Translations under genes and position numbers: made by a program
Shown: positions 1-4,920 of the stretch, piece after piece
Position numbering within the stretch: position 1 is the stretch's first letter
How the letters are laid out: each line of letters begins with the position of its first letter
Notes under the pieces: generated by a model
The model's database searches: none
The model's input: only the letters and a program-made list of their open reading frames with translations
Told to the model about the DNA's origin: nothing
Assembly (NCBI GenBank): GCA_900771975.1
Contig: CAAGPV010000039.1
Location: forward strand, 1-7,910
Reading direction: 5' to 3'
Source: an uncultured Prevotella sp.
GTDB taxonomy: Bacteria > Bacteroidota > Bacteroidia > Bacteroidales > Bacteroidaceae
DNA length: 7,910 bases

Positions 1-1
1 A

Positions 2-763
2 ATGAAAGAAGAACTATTGGAAGCCATCTACGGCACAGTTGAGAGATTGGAGCAGAAAGTCGATGAACTTTCTGCTTCACCAAAGAACGCAGGAGCGGAA
101 ACAGTTCTCAGCTCTGCAAGTATTGACACAAGTAAACTTGAAAAAGCCATCCTTTCTGTATCTGCAAAAGAAGAGGAAACTATTGGAAAAATGACAAAAT
201 TAAGAGAGGCTATCTGCATCTTTACCGACCTTACCAAGAAAGAAGCAAGCAAAGATGAACTGCGAAGCAAACTCTTGCTTGATACCATTAATCAGTTGAA
301 GCAAGAACAAGATGCTGCTTCAAAAGTTGTGTTGGACAAACTCCACGTAATAGATAATACACCTCAAAAGAAGATTGTCACCCATCGCTTCGAGCCTACA
401 TCAAAGTATGTTCTTCTTTTCATTGGTGGCTTGGCTCTATCTCTTGTAATATCCATTTGGGGCAATCTCACCCAATGGCGAGAGCATCAAGATTGGGAGG
501 AGGCAGATTTGAAATATCGGGCATTGAAGATGGTGCTTCCATCTGATGACCCGAATATTCGCTACATCGAAAATCATTTCAATGTCCGACGAGACGAAGA
601 CATGATAGATAAATTAAGAACCCAAGTTGATGTGTATGAAGATTCCGTCTATCAATACCACAAAATGGTTGAGATTGCATTCTATAAAGATAGTGTAGCA
701 AGACAACTTGTTGATGAATCTAATAGAATTAAAATGCAGATAAATAGCAAGAAAAGTAAGTGA
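2..763 (+). CDS. Membrane-anchored coiled-coil protein, possibly a mobilisation accessory protein
   Basis: I do not recognise a defined domain. The 253-residue product starts with a charged helical region (about 1-25, then 43-118) rich in Glu, Lys and Leu that looks like coiled coil. It continues with one hydrophobic membrane segment at about 136-153, then a second charged, helix-prone part (about 160-250) with a conserved-looking stretch near 178-195. There is no signal peptide, so the N-terminal half is probably cytoplasmic. The general build and the N-terminal style recall small proteins encoded beside relaxase genes on Bacteroidales mobilisable elements; this is from memory of the family and is inference. 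The ATG lies at the second base of the window, so a longer start upstream cannot be excluded. It ends in TGA at 761-763 without a clear terminator. It is separated from the peptide operon by 292 bases and a new promoter, so it is probably not part of that operon. Confidence 0.6.
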   Translation: MKEELLEAIYGTVERLEQKVDELSASPKNAGAETVLSSASIDTSKLEKAILSVSAKEEETIGKMTKLREAICIFTDLTKKEASKDELRSKLLLDTINQLKQEQDAASKVVLDKLHVIDNTPQKKIVTHRFEPTSKYVLLFIGGLALSLVISIWGNLTQWREHQDWEEADLKYRALKMVLPSDDPNIRYIENHFNVRRDEDMIDKLRTQVDVYEDSVYQYHKMVEIAFYKDSVARQLVDESNRIKMQINSKKSK

Positions 764-809
764 AAATATTATTTTTGCGTCATTGTGTAAAGTGTAATCA
801 CGTATAACT

Positions 810-829
810 TAGTTTAATGTAGTTTAAAT
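810..829. repeat. Tandem 8-bp direct repeat upstream of the promoter
   Basis: TAGTTTAA occurs at 810-817 and again at 820-827, a spacing of exactly 10 bp, about one helical turn. It sits about 40 bp upstream of the -7 box at 866-873. Such an arrangement would suit a regulator contacting one face of the DNA, but the sequence is AT-rich and chance is possible. Confidence 0.35.
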
Positions 830-865
830 ATTTCCGAAAAATTACTCGGTTTCAAAAAGTCTTTA

Positions 866-873
866 TACCTTTG
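866..873 (+). promoter_or_regulatory. Bacteroidetes-type promoter, -7 box TACCTTTG
   Basis: TACCTTTG matches the Bacteroidetes primary sigma -7 consensus TAnnTTTG exactly. The expected -33 TTTG-like box 19-21 bp upstream is poor (the region near 841-845 reads ATTAC). Transcription would start near 880, giving a leader of about 175 nt before the precursor peptide. This is the best candidate for the promoter of the peptide operon. Confidence 0.6.
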
Positions 874-888
874 CACTCGGAATACAAA

Positions 889-957
889 ATGAGGCAAATA
901 ATTGCAGTTTGTTGTCGTTTTGATGCAATTATTCCAATAACGTTTGCGCAAGGTTGA
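889..957 (+). CDS. Possible 22-codon leader ORF in the 5' UTR
   Basis: An ATG at 889 opens 22 codons ending in TGA at 955-957. The start is about 9 nt after the predicted transcript start. The predicted peptide is hydrophobic, with a Cys-Cys pair at residues 8-9. The reading frame runs through the inverted repeat at 897-933 and ends inside the candidate folded RNA at 939-1003, the geometry expected of a translated leader that controls folding downstream. No convincing ribosome binding site precedes it, and an ORF this short arises easily by chance. Confidence 0.18.
   Translation: MRQIIAVCCRFDAIIPITFAQG
897..933 (+). repeat. Perfect 10-bp inverted repeat in the leader
   Basis: AATAATTGCA (897-906) and TGCAATTATT (924-933) are exact reverse complements separated by 17 nt. 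The pairing can be extended by GG (893-894) with CC (934-935) across a two-base bulge. No T-run follows, so it is not an intrinsic terminator. It could be an mRNA hairpin or a dimeric operator just downstream of the transcription start. Confidence 0.5.
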
Positions 958-1003
958 TACAGCCCCGTCTGGGTAAAAAGGCGTATACTTTCCAAGAAAC
1001 GTT
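939..1003 (+). promoter_or_regulatory. Candidate structured RNA element in the 5' leader
   Basis: Two nested complementary segments suggest a folded RNA. The outer helix pairs AACGTTT (939-945) with AAACGTT (997-1003). Inside it, ATAC (957-960) plus GCC (962-964) pair with GGC (980-982) plus GTAT (983-986), leaving one bulged A at 961. The apical loop contains CCC and GGG runs (964-966, 971-973) that could form an alternative hairpin. I do not recognise it as a known riboswitch class. The pairing is seen by eye only; a function as a leader regulator is inference. Confidence 0.3.
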
Positions 1004-1014
1004 AGATTCCAAGA
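990..1014 (+). repeat. Direct repeat TTCCAAGA, 17-bp spacing
   Basis: TTCCAAGA occurs at 990-997 and 1007-1014. The first copy overlaps the 3' arm of the candidate leader helix by one base. It may be a binding site pair on DNA or RNA, or chance. Confidence 0.25.
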
Positions 1015-1041
1015 TTTAAAACATTAGTAGAATTTTTAAAG

Positions 1042-1047
1042 AAAGGA
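1042..1047 (+). promoter_or_regulatory. Ribosome binding site of the precursor peptide
   Basis: AAAGGA lies 8 bases before the ATG at 1056, in an A-rich context. It is a better Shine-Dalgarno match than that of any other gene in the window, fitting strong translation of a small precursor, and it supports the choice of start. Confidence 0.5.
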
Positions 1048-1055
1048 AACAGACA

Positions 1056-1211
1056 ATGGAAAAAGATTTTATGTTGCTCGATGGTGACGAGCGCTTGGCT
1101 GAGAATGATTTGGAGGGACTTGTTGGTGGTAAGAAAAAAGTTAAGATAACTGTAAAAATAGACATCTGCTATGTAGAGGTTCCAGATTCAACCTCAACCA
1201 AGTCCAAGTAA
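1056..1211 (+). CDS. Double-glycine leader RiPP precursor peptide (51 aa)
   Basis: This is the probable substrate of the downstream maturase and exporter. The 51-residue product has an acidic leader (residues 1-25) ending in Gly24-Gly25. Counting back from the cut, Leu22 is at -4, Leu19 at -7 and Leu14 at -12, the hydrophobic spacing recognised by C39 leader peptidases. The predicted core is residues 26-51 (26 aa). It starts with three Lys, and residues 28-42 alternate polar and hydrophobic (KVKITVKIDICYVEV), as an amphipathic beta strand would. A Ser/Thr/Lys-rich tail follows Pro43. There is one Cys (38) and one aromatic residue in the core (Tyr39), and no Trp, Phe or His. The core is net basic (7 Lys, 3 acidic). 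A precursor beside a radical SAM/SPASM gene and a C39 exporter is the standard RiPP arrangement. The chemistry cannot be read from sequence; Cys38 and Tyr39 are the obvious candidate sites. The activity is unknown. Confidence 0.85.
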   Translation: MEKDFMLLDGDERLAENDLEGLVGGKKKVKITVKIDICYVEVPDSTSTKSK

Positions 1212-1238
1212 AATTTGAAAGCTTTCATCGTAAACATA

Positions 1239-1263
1239 GGGGGTGCTGCAGCATCCCCTTTTT
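1239..1263 (+). terminator. Intrinsic terminator/attenuator between precursor and maturase
   Basis: GGGGGTGC (1239-1246) pairs with GCATCCCC (1251-1258) in 8 base pairs including one G-U pair, with loop TGCA, followed directly by five T (1259-1263). It lies 27 bases after the precursor stop and 14 before the maturase ATG. No second promoter is obvious in that gap, so partial read-through is likely. That would make the precursor transcript more abundant than the enzyme and transport transcripts. The hairpin may also protect the short mRNA's 3' end. Confidence 0.8.
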
Positions 1264-1277
1264 AAAATATTGGTGTT

Positions 1278-2606
1278 ATGAAGAAAATGTCTCTTTACTC
1301 ATGCTTGTTCGACAATGCGGATTCGTATTATTTGTTCAATACAGAAACTTTGATGAAGGCAAAAATATCTTATGCCCTCTATCAAACCCTAAAAGACGGT
1401 AATTTTGAAGGTATAGATTCCAATTTGTTGAAAATATTGGAGGAGAAGAAATTTATTGTCGAAGAAGAAAGACAATATGATTTCTTCAATAAAATGGAAA
1501 TAGAAACAAACCGTCTTAATTACGACTCGAACAATATGACTTTATTCCTAATGCCAACAATTGGCTGCAATTTTTGTTGTCCATATTGCTTTGAAGGGAA
1601 AAAGGAAAATGTTTCTATGAACGGGAAAACGATCAAGAACATTATCAGATTTTTGAATGATTCTTCTGCCAAGGAACTATCTTTGCATTGGTATGGTGGC
1701 GAGCCTTTGTTGCGTTTTGACTTAATGAAAGAAATTTACGAAGGTATCACGAAAGAGACATCTTTGGAACTGGTAAGTAACAGTATCATAACAAATGGAT
1801 ATTTGATTAATGACAATGTTTTGGACTTTTTTAAGTCAACCAACATGGATAAAATCCAGATAACTTTAGATGGAGAGAAAGCAACTCATGATAAAAAAAG
1901 ACATCTAAAAGAAGATTTTGAAGGAACCTTTGATCAAATTATCAGTAACATAAAACTATTAAGTAAACAGTTACCCCAAAGTCACATTTATGTAAGAGTA
2001 AACATTGATAAGAAAAACTATAAGGAATTTGTCAATATTTATCATTTTCTTCATAATGATTGTGACTTTAATAATAACATTTATGTGTATCCTGCCGTAA
2101 TCAAAGTATATGACAAATTAGGAGAAAAGCTTGTTCAAAATTGTTTCAGTAGTGAAGAACTTTTTGACCTGTTTGACTATTATAAGAGAAATGGTTGTGA
2201 AGTCGTGTTTTTTCCAAAGATGCATAAACATACTTGCTCTATTTGCAACCTTTATACATATACGATAGGACCAAGTGGAGAAATTTATAAATGCCCAGAA
2301 GATGCCAATCAGCCTGGGAAAATTATAGGCAACGTAAATTCTGACACAATAGACAACGAACCTTTGCTGTTGGAGTACATAAATGGCAGTTCGCAGTTTA
2401 AGCGTCAAGAATGTAAGAATTGCCATTGTTTCCCACTCTGCTATGGGGGATGTGGAAAGCAGTATCTAAGAGATAAGTATGCTCATGGAAAGATTAATTA
2501 TTGCCATCCTTTAAAAGACATGGATGTTTTGAAAAAGGCATTCTTGGATGACATTAAGCACAGCGACAAGTCTGTTAGTTCCAACTTACAATTTGAAATA
2601 TATTAA
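1278..2606 (+). CDS. Radical SAM/SPASM peptide maturase
   Basis: This 442-aa cytoplasmic iron-sulfur enzyme probably modifies the precursor encoded just upstream. Residues 1-85 form an N-terminal region that may hold or resemble a peptide-recognition domain. The radical SAM cluster motif CX3CX2C is Cys97, Cys101 and Cys104, with an extra Cys100. The SAM-binding motif is Gly140-Gly141-Glu142-Pro143. The SPASM domain has Cys323 (or Cys320), Gly334 and Cys339 in the GX4C arrangement, then Cys379-X2-Cys382-X5-Cys388-X3-Cys392 and a final Cys409. This is the full set for two auxiliary 4Fe-4S clusters. Family members make thioether, C-C or C-O crosslinks or epimerise residues. Which of these applies is not visible here. 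It is likely of the type paired with GG-leader peptides in Bacteroidales. Length and motifs are complete. The ATG at 1278 is the first in frame after the terminator; Met4 at 1287 is an alternative. Sampled stretches are very AT-rich (about 25% G+C at 2041-2100). Confidence 0.93.
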   Translation: MKKMSLYSCLFDNADSYYLFNTETLMKAKISYALYQTLKDGNFEGIDSNLLKILEEKKFIVEEERQYDFFNKMEIETNRLNYDSNNMTLFLMPTIGCNFCCPYCFEGKKENVSMNGKTIKNIIRFLNDSSAKELSLHWYGGEPLLRFDLMKEIYEGITKETSLELVSNSIITNGYLINDNVLDFFKSTNMDKIQITLDGEKATHDKKRHLKEDFEGTFDQIISNIKLLSKQLPQSHIYVRVNIDKKNYKEFVNIYHFLHNDCDFNNNIYVYPAVIKVYDKLGEKLVQNCFSSEELFDLFDYYKRNGCEVVFFPKMHKHTCSICNLYTYTIGPSGEIYKCPEDANQPGKIIGNVNSDTIDNEPLLLEYINGSSQFKRQECKNCHCFPLCYGGCGKQYLRDKYAHGKINYCHPLKDMDVLKKAFLDDIKHSDKSVSSNLQFEIY

Positions 2607-2613
2607 AAACTAT

Positions 2614-4920
2614 ATGATGAGACAGGTTGTATTATTGATAATGATGTTTATGTCACAATTTTCTTGGGGGCAAAAATTGGCAGGAAAAGTTGTGGATGCT
2701 AAGTCTAATGCAATTGAATTTGCCAACGTTGCATTATATGACAAGGACTCTACTTTTTTAGCAGGAGTTGTTACCGATTCTTGCGGTGTTTTTGCTATGA
2801 ACTATTCTGAAGGCAAAGCATGTTTCTTTAAAGTCTCATGTGTGGGCTATAGTACCAAAACTGTTGCTGTCTCTAATGAAAAGTTTTATAGCATAACATT
2901 GCAACAGGATAATGTAATGCTCAAAGACGTAATTGTAAAAGGACATCTGCCAAAATATACTCGTGTCCCAGGGGGATACTCTGTAGCTGTTAAAAATTCC
3001 ATTTTGGAGAAACTTTTTAGTGCTAACGACATTCTTTCCTCATTACCCCATATAAGTGGAAGCAATGGAAACTTTTTGGTATTTGGGAAAGGATCACCTG
3101 AAATTTACATAAACAACAGGAAGCTGAGAGATAAATCAGAGTTAGCTCATTTAAAGCCAAGTGATATAGAAAAGGTTATTCTTCTGACAAACCCAGGTGT
3201 AAAATATGACTCAGAAGTGAAGTCAGTGATAATAATCAAAACAAAGAAACCGCAGGGAGAAGGACTTAGCGGAAGTGTTGATGGTGTATATGGTCAAAAG
3301 GATAAAGCCAGCTATAACTCTAATATAAATCTTAATTGGCGTTCTTCAAAGTTTGATTTGTTTGGCTCTTTGGGACATTCCAACAACTATGATAGTCGTA
3401 AACAAGAGATATCACAAACAGTTCATGGATTCAAGCATGAGATAAATGAAAAAATGTCAGATATGCATCAATCTATGAGAACCAAGAATATACTTGGAAC
3501 AATTGGAGCAGACTATTTACTAAACGACAGTAATTCTATAGGAGTATCTTATCGTATATCCAAAAGTTTGCAATCTCAACACATGCATTCAGCTTATTCT
3601 GACAGCTTGTTTGTAGACTCAAAACTTCAAGACAATATCAACTATAGGATGAATGCAGTACCTAGCAGTGGTCCTGCACATGAAGTTGATGCCTATTACA
3701 ATGGAAAAATCCATAATTTTAAAATTACATTTGATGGAACATATTATCAGAGCAAGCAAAATCTTCAAACTGTAACAGAAGAAATTGGCTCTAATGATGC
3801 AGATTATATAAACTCACAAAAAAAGTCAAATAGTAAGTTGTTTGCCTCTAAGTTAATTGCTAGTACAAATCTTTCGAAGAATGTGTCAATAGATTTTGGA
3901 GCAGAATATAATCTCAGTAAGTATCATCAAAATTATGACAATAAAGAAGGTATTATAGAGTCTAAAGATAATCAGATTAAAGAAAATAACATAGCAGGTC
4001 TATTTTCTGCTGATTATTCTTTTAATGACTTTGAGCTTACCGCAGGAGTTAGATATGAGCATAGTGAAAACTCCAAATACGAAAACGGAATAAAGCAACA
4101 TGATGTGAGCCGCATATATAACAGATTGTACCCAAATGTAGATTTCTCTTATAACGGAGGAGATTTCAACTTAGGATTGTCATATGAAGTAACATCTGAA
4201 AAGCCTTCCTATGGGGATTTATCTAGTGTTGTCGCATATAACAGTAGATATTTTTATGAAGGAGGAAATCCTAATTTAAATATGACTCTAGAACATACAA
4301 TAGAGTTGTCTGGCTCATACAAGGACTTATCTTTTTCTCTTTCGTATGAAGTCGATAAAGATGCAATAACAAAATGGGGACAATTATATAATCCTGGTGG
4401 TGACATCATTTTGTTGACAAATATCAATGTTCCGACCTTGAAAATGTTGTATTTCTCATTGTCGGCAGAGCCTTCTATTGCATTTTGGCATCCGCTTTTC
4501 GAGTTGGATGTTCAAAAACAATATATAGACAACAAGGGGTTAGGATACAATTTTAACAAGCCTTTAGCACAAATAGTATTCAACAACAAGTTTGTATTCA
4601 AAAGAACAATGCTTGGAGCAAACTATGTTTTCAGAACATCTGGGGCAGACGGATATACCTTGGCAAAAAGCTATCAAAAGTTTGATGCCTTTGTTGCCCA
4701 GTACTTCTTGAAGGGTAAACTTCAAGTAAAATTACAATTGGAAGATGTTTTTAAATCTTCGAAGAGCATTAATGATATGCATACTGTTAACTATGATATA
4801 AGACAGAAAACAATTCCTAATTATAGGAATGTCTTACTGTCGCTAAGTTACAATTTTAACAGAACACATAAAAGATATTTAGGAACAGGAGCGGGGTCTT
4901 CTGAAAAAGATAGGTTATGA
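2614..4920 (+). CDS. TonB-receptor-like outer-membrane beta-barrel protein
   Basis: The 768-aa product begins with a signal peptide (hydrophobic stretch about 5-18, likely cut after Ser-Trp-Gly at 17-19). Residues 20-97 look like the carboxypeptidase-regulatory-like domain common at the N-terminus of Bacteroidetes outer-membrane receptors. Residues about 124-212 resemble a plug domain (ILSSLPHI at 140-147, a hydrophobic EIYINN strand at 163-168, and an Asn-Pro-Gly turn at 193-195 leading to the VIIIKT strand at 205-210). From about 216 to 750 the alternating aromatic/polar strands are typical of a large barrel, closest to the PF14905 type. A longer reading frame opens at 2548, but it would overlap the maturase by 59 bases and bury the signal peptide. 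ATG 2614 (or 2617), 7 or 10 bases after the maturase stop, fits better. Its place between maturase and exporter implies a role in the peptide's life: exit pore, uptake receptor or self-protection. No clear TonB box is seen. Confidence 0.85.
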   Translation: MMRQVVLLIMMFMSQFSWGQKLAGKVVDAKSNAIEFANVALYDKDSTFLAGVVTDSCGVFAMNYSEGKACFFKVSCVGYSTKTVAVSNEKFYSITLQQDNVMLKDVIVKGHLPKYTRVPGGYSVAVKNSILEKLFSANDILSSLPHISGSNGNFLVFGKGSPEIYINNRKLRDKSELAHLKPSDIEKVILLTNPGVKYDSEVKSVIIIKTKKPQGEGLSGSVDGVYGQKDKASYNSNINLNWRSSKFDLFGSLGHSNNYDSRKQEISQTVHGFKHEINEKMSDMHQSMRTKNILGTIGADYLLNDSNSIGVSYRISKSLQSQHMHSAYSDSLFVDSKLQDNINYRMNAVPSSGPAHEVDAYYNGKIHNFKITFDGTYYQSKQNLQTVTEEIGSNDADYINSQKKSNSKLFASKLIASTNLSKNVSIDFGAEYNLSKYHQNYDNKEGIIESKDNQIKENNIAGLFSADYSFNDFELTAGVRYEHSENSKYENGIKQHDVSRIYNRLYPNVDFSYNGGDFNLGLSYEVTSEKPSYGDLSSVVAYNSRYFYEGGNPNLNMTLEHTIELSGSYKDLSFSLSYEVDKDAITKWGQLYNPGGDIILLTNINVPTLKMLYFSLSAEPSIAFWHPLFELDVQKQYIDNKGLGYNFNKPLAQIVFNNKFVFKRTMLGANYVFRTSGADGYTLAKSYQKFDAFVAQYFLKGKLQVKLQLEDVFKSSKSINDMHTVNYDIRQKTIPNYRNVLLSLSYNFNRTHKRYLGTGAGSSEKDRL

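Noticed and set aside
28..288. Antisense reading frame of 86 codons in the first gene
   Set aside because: It is a Ser-rich shadow of the Glu/Lys-rich coiled-coil coding strand, without a ribosome site or promoter.
770..777. TATTTTTG as a second -7 promoter box
   Set aside because: It matches TAnnTTTG, but no -33 box is seen, it is in a T-rich run right after the first gene's stop, and the box at 866-873 is better placed.
764..1055. tRNA, known riboswitch or CRISPR repeats in the intergenic region
   Set aside because: There is no cloverleaf, no spaced repeat array and no motif of a riboswitch class that I recognise.
2118..2426. Antisense reading frame of 102 codons within the maturase gene
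   Set aside because: It is opposite the SPASM domain, with no plausible start signal or domain.
2548..2613. Longer N-terminus for the outer-membrane barrel protein starting at ATG 2548
   Set aside because: It would overlap the maturase coding end by 59 bases and put 22 polar residues before a clear signal peptide; the start at 2614 or 2617 fits better.
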